DNA from: Aestuariirhabdus litorea
Lineage (GTDB): Bacteria > Pseudomonadota > Gammaproteobacteria > Pseudomonadales > Aestuariirhabdaceae
Assembly (NCBI RefSeq): GCF_003864255.1
Contig: NZ_QWEZ01000002.1
Coordinates: 186,001-250,000 of the forward strand
Reading direction: 5' to 3'
Length of the DNA stretch: 64,000 nt
The notes beneath the pieces were generated by a model. It had not been told where the DNA came from. It made no database searches and worked only from the letters and a program-made list of their open reading frames with translations. A program made the translations under genes and the position numbers. Below, one piece after another: positions 9,031 to 18,387 of this stretch. Numbering within the stretch: position 1 is the stretch's first letter; every line of letters begins with the position of its first letter.

Positions 9031-10848
9031 TCAGAAACTGTCGAGTGGGAATTGGGTGGCGCCGGTGTCGGCGCTGCTGGCCTGGCGACGAAACAGGGTA
9101 AAGAGCTCTCGGCCGCATCCCTGTGGGTCAACGGCGGGCACCGGGTCAGGCTCCCGAGCAGCCAGCAGGTCGGGGTCGACCAGCAGTTCCAGCTCGCCGT
9201 GCTCGCAATCGACCCTGATCAGGTCACCATCGCGCACCCTGGCCAACAGCCCGCCCCGTGCCGCCTCCGGGCACAGGTGTATCGCCGCGGGGACCTTGCC
9301 GGAGGCGCCCGACATACGTCCATCGGTAACCAACGCAACCCGATAGCCCCGATCCTGCAACACCCCCAACACCGGGGTCAGCTTGTGCAGTTCGGGCATA
9401 CCCCGCGCAACGGGCCCCTGGAAGCGGACCACCGCTACCAGATCCCGGTTCAGCTCACCCGCTTCAAAGGCGCGCTCAAGCGCATGCTGATCGTCAAACA
9501 CCCGCGCCTCAGCCTCCACGACCCGCTGGCTGGGCACAACCGCCGAGACCTTGATCATGGCGCGGCCCAGGTTTCCCTGCAGCAGGCGCAGCCCCCCCTG
9601 GGCATCGAACGGGCGCTCAAGGCTGGTCAAGACTTCGCCATCGTCGTTGCCACCGGTAGCCGGCTGCCAGCAAAAGGCTCCCTCCACCAGCGCCGGTACC
9701 CGCCGATAGTGCTCCAGCCCGGTGCCCGCCACGGTCGACACCTCTTCGTGCAGAAGCCCACCTCGCCCCAGCTCCTGCAGCAGCCGAGGAATCCCGCCCG
9801 CCTGCTGGAAGGCGTTGATATCGGCCGGCCCGTTGGGGTAGATGCGCGCCAGCAGTGGCACCACCGAAGAGAGCCGATCAAAATCCTCCCAGCGCAAGTC
9901 GATGCCGGCGGCGGCAGCGATAGCGGGCAGGTGCAGGCTATGGTTGGTGGAGCCACCACTGGCCAGCAACCCGACCATGCCATTGACCAGGCTGCGTTCA
10001 TCCAACACTTTCCACAGCGGGGTCGGTTCACTGCCCGCTTCACTCAGGGCGACCACCCGCTCACCCGCCATCCGGGTAAGCCATTCACGGCGTTCATCCC
10101 GGGGGTGCACGAAGGCACTGCCGGGCAGCTGAAGGCCCATCACCTCCATCAGCAGTTGGTTACTGTTGGCGGTGCCGAAAAAGGTACAGGTACCCTCACC
10201 GTGGTAGGCACGGGTTTCCGCCTCCAATAGCGCTTCCCGGTCCACTTTACCCTCGGCGTACTGCTGGCGCACCTTTGCCTTCTCCGGGTTTGAGATACCG
10301 CTACTCATCGGCCCGGCCGGCACAAAAAGCGCCGGCAAGTGACCAAAGCGCAAAGCGCCGAGCAGCAGGCCAGGGACAATCTTGTCGCACACCCCGAGGC
10401 ACAGCAGGCCATCAAACAAATTGTGGCTCATGGCCACCGCGGTGGACATGGCGATCAGGTCGCGACTGAACAGGCTCAACTCCATCCCCGGCTGGCCCTG
10501 GGTCACACCGTCGCACATCGCCGGCACGCCGGCGGCGAATTGGGCAGTTCCCCCTGCCGAAGCCACCGCCGTCTTAAGCTGCTGCGGGTACTCCCCCAAC
10601 GGCTGGTGCGCCGACAACAGGTCATTGTAGGAGGAGACGATGGCAATATTGGGGACGTCCATCTGCCGTAGCCGAATGCGGTCGGGGCCCGGTGCGGCGG
10701 CCATGGCGTGGGCCAGGTTGCTGCAGGAGAGTTCCTGCCGCAGGGGCCGGCTTCGGCGTGCATCGGCCATCTGCTGCAGGTAGCGCTCGCGGGTCGGTTT
10801 GCTGCGCTCGATCATATCCCGGGTCACCTGCTCAACTACCGCGTGCAT
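9031..10848 (-). CDS. edd: 6-phosphogluconate dehydratase
   Basis: A 605-residue enzyme of the IlvD/Edd family that dehydrates 6-phosphogluconate to KDPG in the Entner-Doudoroff pathway. The Fe-S ligands are visible as Cys in PAMCDGVTQGQPGM and CLGVCDKIVPG, and GEGTCTFFGTANSNQ matches the third conserved Cys. FVPAGPMSSGISN and RMSGASGKVPAA are family motifs. Full length for Edd (about 600). AGGAG precedes the ATG by seven bases. Convergent with pgl. Upstream is a 203-base space shared with the divergent efflux operon. Confidence 0.96.
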   Translation of the reverse strand: MHAVVEQVTRDMIERSKPTRERYLQQMADARRSRPLRQELSCSNLAHAMAAAPGPDRIRLRQMDVPNIAIVSSYNDLLSAHQPLGEYPQQLKTAVASAGGTAQFAAGVPAMCDGVTQGQPGMELSLFSRDLIAMSTAVAMSHNLFDGLLCLGVCDKIVPGLLLGALRFGHLPALFVPAGPMSSGISNPEKAKVRQQYAEGKVDREALLEAETRAYHGEGTCTFFGTANSNQLLMEVMGLQLPGSAFVHPRDERREWLTRMAGERVVALSEAGSEPTPLWKVLDERSLVNGMVGLLASGGSTNHSLHLPAIAAAAGIDLRWEDFDRLSSVVPLLARIYPNGPADINAFQQAGGIPRLLQELGRGGLLHEEVSTVAGTGLEHYRRVPALVEGAFCWQPATGGNDDGEVLTSLERPFDAQGGLRLLQGNLGRAMIKVSAVVPSQRVVEAEARVFDDQHALERAFEAGELNRDLVAVVRFQGPVARGMPELHKLTPVLGVLQDRGYRVALVTDGRMSGASGKVPAAIHLCPEAARGGLLARVRDGDLIRVDCEHGELELLVDPDLLAAREPDPVPAVDPQGCGRELFTLFRRQASSADTGATQFPLDSF

Positions 10849-11051
10849 TCGCTGCTCCTGATAAAATAAAAGGAAAGCTGTCTCCAGCCCAACATCCCGG
10901 GGAGTTACCCAGAAGAGCCTACCCTGCCAAGCCTATTCCTGACTGTAAAGGTCGAGTAAGGGTATAGGAAGATGCCTTGGCAGTGGCGTACACTAAATTG
11001 GTTATTAACCCGAACCCTGACTGCATTTTCTGGCACACGACTGCTGCTCAC

Positions 11052-12452
11052 ATGCCCCAACCGTTTCAACTTACCGTATCCATGCTCGGCTGTCTGCTAC
11101 TGGCAAGCTGTAGCACCATCGATAGCCGGGTCGAGCCCTCCACCCCCATCGTCGCTAACCAGTGGTCCGCCGACGAGTTGCAGCAGCAGATGGACCGCGA
11201 GCCCTGGCTGGACAGTTTTTCCAACTCCGGACTCAACCAGCTGGTGGCCGAGGCGCTGGCCGCCAACTACTCACTGCGTGCGGCCCGGGCTCGCAGCGAG
11301 GTCGCCCTTGCTAAAGCACGCATTGCGGGCGCCGATCGCTACCCCGAACTCAACGCCGGCCTGGATGCGCTGCGGCGCAAGCAGACCCAGGGGGGCGAGT
11401 CGACCATCGATAACAGCTTCTCCGCCGAGCTGGAACTGGTATGGGAGCTGGACCTTTGGGGCAGGCTCGATGCCAGCACCCAGGCGGCCCTCAATGACTA
11501 CCTCGCCAGCCAGGCGGAGTTTGAGCAGGCTCGTTTCCAGCTGGCCGCCGATGTCGCCAGCGCCTGGTTCAACCTCAGCGAGGCGCGCATGCAGCTCGAC
11601 CTGGTGGAGCGACGCCTCAACAACCAGTCCAGCAACCTGGAGATCATTCGCCAGAACTACCTCAGTGGTCTTAGCGACTCCCTTGATCTCTACCTGGCCC
11701 GGGCTGATCTGGAGGGGGACCGTAGCCGTCGCCAGGCCCGCCTTCAAACACTGAAACAACGTACCCGTGAGCTGGAGATCCTGCTGGGTCGCTACCCGGC
11801 CACCGCCCTTGAGGCGCCCGCCTCGGTGCCCACCCTTACAGAGCCCCCGCCGGCCGGCCTCCCCTCAGAGCTGCTGCAACGCCGGCAGGACCTGATCGCC
11901 GCCCGCCTTAGCCTGCGAGCGGCTGACCTGCGCGCCGAGGAGGCCCACCTGCAGCGCTATCCCCGCCTGCGCCTGACCGCCACCGGCGGCACGCGAAGCG
12001 ACGAGCTGGGCGACCTGCTGCGCAGCGACTACCTCGGCTGGTCCCTGTTGGGGGGGCTGACCGCTCCGCTCTTCAATGCTGGCCGACTGGAAGCCGGAGA
12101 GCTCCAGGCCCGCGCCCGCACCCGGGAAGCCGAGGCTGACTACTCCGCTACGGTGCAGCGGGCCTTTGCCGAGGTTGAACAGGCGCTCGGCGACGAAGGA
12201 CTCCTGCTGGAGCAGCAGCGGGCCCTGAAAAACGCCGCCACCGACTCCATCAGCGCCGAAAAGCTGGCCTTCGAGAGCTACCGTTCCGGGCTGGTGGAGT
12301 TTGTTACCGTGCTGGAGTCCCAACGCCGTAGTTTCGACGCCCAGAGTGCCGAGATCGAGGTGCGCAACCGGCTGCTGCAAAACCGCATTAATCTCTATCT
12401 GGCGCTGGGCGGCGATTTTGCCCTCTCCCCCAGCCCCCTCGAGGAACCCTGA
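11052..12452 (+). CDS. outer-membrane efflux lipoprotein, NodT/OprM family
   Basis: A 466-residue outer-membrane factor. The signal peptide ends in the lipobox LLASC (Cys near residue 18), so it is lipid-anchored. Two OEP repeats follow (about 60-240 and 270-450), with the family motifs WELDLWGR and AEVEQALGDE. It forms the exit duct for the RND pump encoded by the next two genes. The start at 11052 puts the signal sequence at the N-terminus; the in-frame ATG at 10977 would add 25 residues. Its stop overlaps the adaptor start by one base (TGATG), showing translational coupling. Confidence 0.9.
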   Translation: MPQPFQLTVSMLGCLLLASCSTIDSRVEPSTPIVANQWSADELQQQMDREPWLDSFSNSGLNQLVAEALAANYSLRAARARSEVALAKARIAGADRYPELNAGLDALRRKQTQGGESTIDNSFSAELELVWELDLWGRLDASTQAALNDYLASQAEFEQARFQLAADVASAWFNLSEARMQLDLVERRLNNQSSNLEIIRQNYLSGLSDSLDLYLARADLEGDRSRRQARLQTLKQRTRELEILLGRYPATALEAPASVPTLTEPPPAGLPSELLQRRQDLIAARLSLRAADLRAEEAHLQRYPRLRLTATGGTRSDELGDLLRSDYLGWSLLGGLTAPLFNAGRLEAGELQARARTREAEADYSATVQRAFAEVEQALGDEGLLLEQQRALKNAATDSISAEKLAFESYRSGLVEFVTVLESQRRSFDAQSAEIEVRNRLLQNRINLYLALGGDFALSPSPLEEP

Positions 12453-13690
12453 TGTCCCGTTTGCGTAAAGCGATCCCCCCCCTGCTGGTGCTGGGCCTGA
12501 GCCTGGCCGCGGTGCATTACATCATCAACAACAAGCCCGCCCCGAGCCAGCGTCCCCAACCCCGCGCAGCGCTTTCCGTCGAGGCCCTGACCCTGGTGCC
12601 GACCGACTACCAGGTGGTACTCAGCAGCCACGGTACGGTCCATCCCCATACCCAGGGCAGCCTGATTCCGGAGGTCTCCGGCACCATTGTCGCGGTCTCC
12701 GACAACTTCCGCGAAGGGCGTTTCTTCGACAAGGGGGAGGTACTGCTGAGGATCGATGACCGTGACTATCAAGCCGCCCTCACCATTGCCCGCGCGGCAT
12801 TAATCCAGGCCCGGTTTGAGCTTCAGGAGGAGCAGGCCCGGGCCGCGCAGGCGAAGCGGGACTGGGAGCGGCTCGGCGAAGCCGGCGAGCCCACCCCACT
12901 GGTGCTTCGCGAGCCCCAGCTGGCCGCCGCCCGCGCAAAAATTGCTTCGACCGAAGCCCAGTACACCCAGGCCGAGCTCGACCTTCAGCGCACCCGCATC
13001 CGCGCCCCCTACGCCGGTCGCATCCTCAGCAAACAGGTGGATATTGGCCAGTTTGTCACCAGTGGCAGCGAGCTGGCGGAGATCTACGCCATCGACTTCG
13101 TGGAGGTACGCCTGCCGCTCAACAGCCGCCAGCTCGAGTTCGTTGAGATTCCCGAGCTCTACCGCGGTAACCGACCCCAGGCCGACCTGCGCTACCCCGA
13201 CGTCACCATCAAAGCACGCCTGGGCCGATCCGAATACCATTGGCAAGGGCGGATCGTGCGCGCTGAAGGGGCGGTGGACAGCGGTTCCCGCCAGCTCTTT
13301 GTGGTGGCGCGGGTCGATGACCCTTACGGCAACGACGGCAGCCAGCGCCCTCCCCTCAAGATCGGCCAGTTTGTCGAAGCCGAAATCCAGGGCACCCTGC
13401 TGCGCGATGTCTACGTGATGCCACGCAGCGCGCTGCGCCAGGATAACCAGATCGCACTGGTCAAGGACAACAAGCTGCAGCGCCTTCCGGTTGAGCTGGT
13501 CTGGAGCGATCCCGACGCAGCCGTCATTGAGGGGCCACTGCAAAGCGGTGAGCAGCTGGTGATCTCACCCACCGGCAGCGCCATCAGCGGCACGCCGGTG
13601 ACCATCAGCACCCTCGATGGCAAGGCCCAGCTCGCCAGCCAGCCGGCCAAAGCGGCCCCCACCGATGCCTCACCGGGGCAGGGGAGCTAA
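12452..13690 (+). CDS. RND efflux periplasmic adaptor (membrane fusion protein)
   Basis: A 412-residue adaptor. One N-terminal membrane anchor (IPPLLVLGLSLAAVHYII), then the lipoyl half-motif HPHTQGSLIPEVSGTIVAVSDNFREGRFFDKGEVLLRIDD, a coiled hairpin (about 110-170), and the returning lipoyl half TRIRAPYAGRILSKQVDIGQFVTSGSELAEIYAID. It joins the inner-membrane pump to the outer-membrane channel. The start overlaps the upstream stop by one base and the permease begins three bases after its stop. Substrate unknown; no regulator gene is adjacent. Confidence 0.92.
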   Translation: MSRLRKAIPPLLVLGLSLAAVHYIINNKPAPSQRPQPRAALSVEALTLVPTDYQVVLSSHGTVHPHTQGSLIPEVSGTIVAVSDNFREGRFFDKGEVLLRIDDRDYQAALTIARAALIQARFELQEEQARAAQAKRDWERLGEAGEPTPLVLREPQLAAARAKIASTEAQYTQAELDLQRTRIRAPYAGRILSKQVDIGQFVTSGSELAEIYAIDFVEVRLPLNSRQLEFVEIPELYRGNRPQADLRYPDVTIKARLGRSEYHWQGRIVRAEGAVDSGSRQLFVVARVDDPYGNDGSQRPPLKIGQFVEAEIQGTLLRDVYVMPRSALRQDNQIALVKDNKLQRLPVELVWSDPDAAVIEGPLQSGEQLVISPTGSAISGTPVTISTLDGKAQLASQPAKAAPTDASPGQGS

Positions 13691-13693
13691 TCC

Positions 13694-16600
13694 ATGCACG
13701 CCATGATCGCCTGGTTTGCGCGTAACCACGTCGCCGCCAACCTGCTACTGGTCACCATCATCGGTGTCGGCCTCTACTCCATGAGCAACCGGGTTCCGCT
13801 GGAAGTGTTCCCCAGCATTGACCTCGATATCGTGACCATTAATGTCGCCTACCGGGGCGCCACCCCCGCCGAAGCGGAGGAGAGTGTCACAGTCCGCATT
13901 GAGGAGGCGATCCATGACCTGGAGGGGATCGAAAAGCTTCGCTCCCGCTCGGTCGAGGGACGCTCGCAAGTCACTGTCGAGGTGGCCAGCGGCTTCGATT
14001 CGCGGGAGCTGATGAACGACATCAAAAGCCGGGTCGATGCCATCAGCACGCTGCCGGAGGACGCCGAGCGGCCGGTGGTGGCCACCCGTAAGCGCACCCG
14101 GGAGGTGATCAGCGTGGTGGCCTCCGGTGATCTCAGCGAGATGGAGTTACGCTTGCTGGGAGAACGGATACGGGACGACCTGGTACGGCTGCCGGGCATC
14201 TCCCAGGTGGAGCTGGAGGGGGTTCGCCCCTACGAGATCTCCATCGAGGTGGATGAACGTACCCTCAAGGAGTTTGGGCTCACCCTGGAACAGGTCGCGG
14301 ATCGGCTGGGCAACAGCTCCCTCGACCTGTCGGCGGGCAACATCCGCGCCCGCAGTGGTGAAGTGCTGGTGCGAACCAAGGGGCAGGCGTATACCCAGCG
14401 CGAGTTCGAAGAGATCGTCATCCTCACCCGCAGTGATGGCACCCTGCTGCACCTGAGCGATATTGCTACCGTGCGCGATGGTTTTGATGAAAACCTTATC
14501 ATCAACTCCTTCAACGGCAAGCCGGCGGTACTGGTAGAGGTGTATCGAATCGGTGACCAAAGTGCCATCGAGGTGGCGGATGCGGTCAAGCAATACATCG
14601 CTGAAACGGCCCCCACCCTACCGGAGGGGGTGGATCTGGGCTTCTGGCGTGACCGCTCCAAGATCGTCAAGGCGCGTCTCAAGACCCTCACCGACAGTGC
14701 CCTGCAGGGGGGAATTCTGGTGATCCTGCTACTGAGCCTGTTCCTGCGCCCGGCACTGGCATTCTGGGTCTTTATCGGTATCCCGGTCTCCTTTCTGGGT
14801 GCCTTTATCGTCATGCCGATGCTGGGGGTGACCCTCAACATCATCAGCCTGTTCGCCTTTATCCTGGTGTTGGGTATTGTGGTGGATGACGCCATTGTCA
14901 CCGGCGAAAACGTCTACACACATTTGCAGCGCTCTGAGAACCCGCTGCACGCGGCCATCGAGGGCACCCAGGAGGTCTCCATCCCGGTCACCTTTGGCGT
15001 CCTCACGACGGTCGCCGCCTTTACCCCGCTGCTGATGATTGGTGGGCCGCGCGGGGCGGTCTTCGCGCAGATCCCGATGATCGTGATCCCCGTGCTGCTC
15101 TTTTCCCTTATCGAATCCAAGTTTGTGTTGCCCGCTCACCTCAAGAACATCAAGCCCCCCTCAGCGCGGGAGGGACGCTTCTCACGCCTGCAGATTGCTA
15201 TCGCGCGCGGCCTGGAAACCGGCATTCGCCGCTACTACGCTCCGGTGTTGGACCGGGTGCTGGCACATCGCTACCTGTCGTTGGCGGTGATCTGCGGCAT
15301 CTCCGCCATCGTGTTTGCCATGGTATCGAGCGGCTGGATGCGCTTCATCTACTTCCCCAAGGTGCAAAGTGAAACCGCCCGCGCCACCCTCACCATGCCG
15401 GCGGGGACCCCCTTCGAAGTCACCGATCGCCACATCCTGAGGATGGCGAAAGCCGCCCGTGAGCTACAGCAACAATACATCGACCCCGCCACCGGCGAGA
15501 GTGTGATCACCCAGGTGCTGGCCACCACCGGTTCGACGGGGGGCGGCGGGGGCGGCGAATCCAATATAGGGCGCGTGATGTTTGAGATCGTTGCTCCGGA
15601 ACATCGCACCCTCAATGTCACCAGTTCGCAACTGGTGAACCAGTGGCGACAGAAGATCGGTACCATCGCCGGTCTTGAGAGCCTGACCCTCAGGGCCGAG
15701 ATCGGTCGCAGCAGCGACCCCGTTGATGTTCAGCTCTACGGTAATGATTTTACCGAGCTACGCGCCGTGGCCGCCCGCTTGCGCCAGCATCTGGCCACCT
15801 TCCCCGACCTGTTCGACATTCAGGACAGCCTCTCCAATGGCAAGGAGGAGTTACAACTCGGTATCAAACCCCAGGCTGAGCTGCTGGGCCTCACGCTCAA
15901 TGACCTCGCTCGCCAGGTGCGGGCCGCTTTCTTCGGCTTCGAGCTGCAGCGTATCCAGCGCGGCCGGGAGGATGTGCGGGTCATGGTCCGCTTCCCCGCC
16001 AGCCAGCGCGAGTCTCTGGACAGCCTGCAAAGCATGTTTATCCGTACCCCTCAGGGGGCAGAGGTGCCCTTCTTTGAAGTGGCCAAAATATCACCCGGAC
16101 GCAGCCCGACCGCGATCCACCGCCTCAACCGGGAGCGGGTGGTCAATGTGACTGCGGACGCCAACAAGGAGAGCGCCGATATCGAAGCGATTAAGCGCGA
16201 CCTGCGCCGCTTTATGGATGAGCTGAAACCCCTCTACCCCGGCATCGGCTATAGCCTGGAGGGTGAGGCCCGCGAGCAGGCGGACTCATTCAGCAAGCTG
16301 GGCTGGGGCTTGCTGGGGGTGCTTTTTGTCATCTACACCCTGCTGGCGATCCCCTTCCGCTCCTATGTCCAGCCCCTGGTGGTGATGTCGATCATCCCCT
16401 TTGGGGTGGTCGGTGCCATTGTCGGCCACTGGATCATGGACATGAGCCTGACCATTATGAGCCTGATGGGGATGCTCGCCCTGACCGGGGTGGTGATCAA
16501 CGACTCGCTGGTGCTGGTCGATTACATTAACCAGCAGCGACGCAAGGGGCTCAACCTCAAGCAGGCGGTGCGGGGGGCTGGCGTAGCGCGTTTCCGCCCG

Positions 16601-16819
16601 GTGCTGCTGACCTCGCTGACCACTTTCTTCGGCTTGATGCCTCTGATCTTCGAAAAGAGCACCCAGGCCCAGTTCCTGATCCCGATGGCCGTATCCCTGG
16701 GCTTCGGAATCCTGTTCGCGACCCTGATTACCCTGCTGATTGTCCCCGTCAACTACCTGATTCTTGAGGATCTGCTGGGCCACCGCGAGCGGGAGGCTGA
16801 GGGGGTAACGGCCCACTAG
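13694..16819 (+). CDS. RND efflux permease
   Basis: A 1041-residue inner-membrane pump of the AcrB/HAE family with twelve predicted membrane segments and two large periplasmic loops. The proton-relay Asp pair is visible in TM4 (GIVVDDAIVTGENV), and the N-terminal NRVPLEVFPSIDLDIVTINVAYRGATPAEAEESV is typical of the branch paired with short adaptors in marine gammaproteobacteria. The second half carries MGMLALTGVVINDSLVLVDYIN. GGGAG at the end of the adaptor gene serves as ribosome binding site. Expected to export lipophilic or amphiphilic compounds; the specific substrate cannot be inferred. Confidence 0.94.
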   Translation: MHAMIAWFARNHVAANLLLVTIIGVGLYSMSNRVPLEVFPSIDLDIVTINVAYRGATPAEAEESVTVRIEEAIHDLEGIEKLRSRSVEGRSQVTVEVASGFDSRELMNDIKSRVDAISTLPEDAERPVVATRKRTREVISVVASGDLSEMELRLLGERIRDDLVRLPGISQVELEGVRPYEISIEVDERTLKEFGLTLEQVADRLGNSSLDLSAGNIRARSGEVLVRTKGQAYTQREFEEIVILTRSDGTLLHLSDIATVRDGFDENLIINSFNGKPAVLVEVYRIGDQSAIEVADAVKQYIAETAPTLPEGVDLGFWRDRSKIVKARLKTLTDSALQGGILVILLLSLFLRPALAFWVFIGIPVSFLGAFIVMPMLGVTLNIISLFAFILVLGIVVDDAIVTGENVYTHLQRSENPLHAAIEGTQEVSIPVTFGVLTTVAAFTPLLMIGGPRGAVFAQIPMIVIPVLLFSLIESKFVLPAHLKNIKPPSAREGRFSRLQIAIARGLETGIRRYYAPVLDRVLAHRYLSLAVICGISAIVFAMVSSGWMRFIYFPKVQSETARATLTMPAGTPFEVTDRHILRMAKAARELQQQYIDPATGESVITQVLATTGSTGGGGGGESNIGRVMFEIVAPEHRTLNVTSSQLVNQWRQKIGTIAGLESLTLRAEIGRSSDPVDVQLYGNDFTELRAVAARLRQHLATFPDLFDIQDSLSNGKEELQLGIKPQAELLGLTLNDLARQVRAAFFGFELQRIQRGREDVRVMVRFPASQRESLDSLQSMFIRTPQGAEVPFFEVAKISPGRSPTAIHRLNRERVVNVTADANKESADIEAIKRDLRRFMDELKPLYPGIGYSLEGEAREQADSFSKLGWGLLGVLFVIYTLLAIPFRSYVQPLVVMSIIPFGVVGAIVGHWIMDMSLTIMSLMGMLALTGVVINDSLVLVDYINQQRRKGLNLKQAVRGAGVARFRPVLLTSLTTFFGLMPLIFEKSTQAQFLIPMAVSLGFGILFATLITLLIVPVNYLILEDLLGHREREAEGVTAH

Positions 16820-16844
16820 TGTTATCCCCTGTGATGGAGAGACC

Positions 16845-17276
16845 CTAGCGCTTTCGTTCGGCGTCCAGCTTGTGGTCGAGGGCCTGCAGCAGATCAATGG
16901 CCGACAGCATACCCACCAGGGTTTGGGTCTTGTCGAGTACCGGCACAGCCCCTACCCGCTGCTCCAGCAGCAGCTTCACCGCTTTGCTGAGGCTGTCGTA
17001 GGTGTGTACACAAAAGACATTGCGCACCATGATATCGCCGACGTCGAGGTCGTTGTTGAGGTCATAGATATGGGTGATATCGCGATCCTCATCAACCCAG
17101 TTAGGGCGGCGCAGCTCGCGGTCGCTGACGATGCCCACGAGCTGGTTCTCGTCATCGACCACCGGCAGGTGACGTACCCCCTCATCGCGCATGATAAAAA
17201 AGGCTTCGCGCACCCCCAGGTCAGGCTTTACGCTAATCACCTTGGCGGTCATGTACTCGGATACCTTGGTTGGCAT
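16845..17276 (-). CDS. CBS-domain pair protein
   Basis: A 143-residue protein made of two CBS motifs: VSEYMTAKVISVKPDLGVREAFFIMRDEGVRHLPVVDDENQLVGIVSDREL and DIMVRNVFCVHTYDSLSKAVKLLLEQRVGAVPVLDKTQTLVGMLSAIDLL. Stand-alone CBS pairs bind adenine nucleotides and act as energy sensors or regulatory subunits; the partner is unknown. The ATG at 17276 follows GGGAGGAGC directly; the longer frame to 17342 lacks a ribosome binding site. Convergent with the RND operon. Confidence 0.88.
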   Translation of the reverse strand: MPTKVSEYMTAKVISVKPDLGVREAFFIMRDEGVRHLPVVDDENQLVGIVSDRELRRPNWVDEDRDITHIYDLNNDLDVGDIMVRNVFCVHTYDSLSKAVKLLLEQRVGAVPVLDKTQTLVGMLSAIDLLQALDHKLDAERKR

Positions 17277-17485
17277 TGCTCCTCCCGTGTTGTGGTTGAA
17301 CTCAGTGGGCCCCATCTTCGTCACTTTAACGGGCAGGTTCAACCCTGCGCCCGATGACCAGCCCGTAATTTTCCCATCCCACTGACCTGAAGCAACTGCA
17401 AGCGCAGGCGGCGGGCTACAGCCTGTTATTCCTCGGTTATCTACTCTATAGTTTTCTGGAGCGAAAGCGCAGGGAGCGCGTTTTC

Positions 17486-17533
17486 ATGACGTTGGGCCAG
17501 GAGGGCTTAGCAAGCAACAATATGACTCTATGA
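17486..17533 (+). CDS. possible 15-residue leader peptide coupled to the cytochrome gene
   Basis: ATG at 17486 has AGGGAG nine bases upstream and opens a 15-codon frame whose TGA overlaps the cytochrome ATG as ATGA (17530-17533). The cytochrome itself has no ribosome binding site at normal distance; the nearest, AGGAGG, lies about 26 bases upstream inside this leader. This arrangement suggests that ribosomes finishing the leader restart on the cytochrome. The same frame is open further back to a TAA at 17367 and would encode a membrane-helix-like stretch, but has no usual start codon there. Confidence 0.35.
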   Translation: MTLGQEGLASNNMTL

Positions 17534-18234
17534 CCAGACACCCCTTTGTACCCCTGTTACTGCTGCTCTCCTTTTTTACCCTAAGTGGAGTGGCCCAGGC
17601 CAGCCCTGGTGCCATTGCCGAGCGCCTCAAACCCTACGGTACCCTGTGCCTGAAAGGGGACCCCTGTGAACAGCAAGTAGTGGCCACAACGCCTGCGGCC
17701 GAGCCGGACCGCTATCGCTACGCACAAACAGGCTCGCTGACCGAGCGGCTGCGGCCCTATGGGCGGGTCTGCCTTAAGGGAGATCCCTGCGATCCCAGTG
17801 CCGCGGCACCTGTGCCCGAGCACCATGAGGTCAGCCGTGAAGCCGTTGCCGGCGAGCCTCAGGTGACGGTCACCGTGACCGTCACCACACGTCCGGCCTC
17901 CTCGCCCGAGACCAGCCAACCGCCCCCCACTGCCAAACCCGCAACCCCACCCCGGCAGGAGACCGGCATTAGGGTGTCCAGTGCCGAACGTAAACGCGGG
18001 CAGCAGATTGTTTCCAGCAGCTGCTATGGCTGCCACGACACCGGCGTCATGGGAGCCCCCCGTATTGGCCAGAAAGCGGACTGGGCCCCCCGTGCCCGTA
18101 AAGGGGTGGACGCCCTGCTAGCGCAGGCCAAGAAGGGCTTCGAGGGGCGTATGCCCCCGCGGGGAATGTGCAGCGACTGCAGCGACGCTGACCTGCGGGC
18201 CGCAATCCGATACATGCTGAGCGAATCCCTCTAG
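17530..18234 (+). CDS. c5-type cytochrome with duplicated N-terminal Cys motif
   Basis: A 234-residue exported cytochrome. The signal peptide (PLLLLLSFFTLSGVAQA) is followed by two copies of ERLxPYGxxCLKGDPC (residues about 31-46 and 72-87), a Thr/Pro-rich linker (about 105-145), and a single c-type domain. Heme attachment is CYGCH (165-169), and the axial Met and a CSDC disulfide pair near the C-terminus are the marks of the cytochrome c5/class I group. It should carry electrons in the periplasm. The duplicated Cys motif is separate from the heme site and could form disulfides; its role is unknown. Starts inside the stop of the leader frame. Confidence 0.85.
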   Translation: MTRHPFVPLLLLLSFFTLSGVAQASPGAIAERLKPYGTLCLKGDPCEQQVVATTPAAEPDRYRYAQTGSLTERLRPYGRVCLKGDPCDPSAAAPVPEHHEVSREAVAGEPQVTVTVTVTTRPASSPETSQPPPTAKPATPPRQETGIRVSSAERKRGQQIVSSSCYGCHDTGVMGAPRIGQKADWAPRARKGVDALLAQAKKGFEGRMPPRGMCSDCSDADLRAAIRYMLSESL

Positions 18235-18250
18235 CCTCAGACCGCCTCCT

Positions 18251-18274
18251 CGCCCGCCGGATCCGCTGCGGGCG
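18251..18274 (+). terminator. GC hairpin after the cytochrome gene
   Basis: CGCCCGC and GCGGGCG form a seven-pair stem with a ten-base loop, 17 bases after the cytochrome stop. There is no T run directly after it, so termination is uncertain; it may only protect the transcript end. Confidence 0.25.
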
Positions 18275-18387
18275 GGGCAGGGATAATTTCCCCTCCTTAC
18301 CCACGCACAGCCGATATACTGAATCTATGTGGCTGAGCGGCAATACCGCCGCTTGCATCTCCATTGTTGACCGTACAAGAGGGATCC

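Noticed and set aside
9052-10230. 392-codon plus-strand reading frame
   Set aside because: It is antisense to edd, whose protein motifs are complete. GC-rich codons produce long open opposite frames; there is no ribosome binding site or recognisable content.
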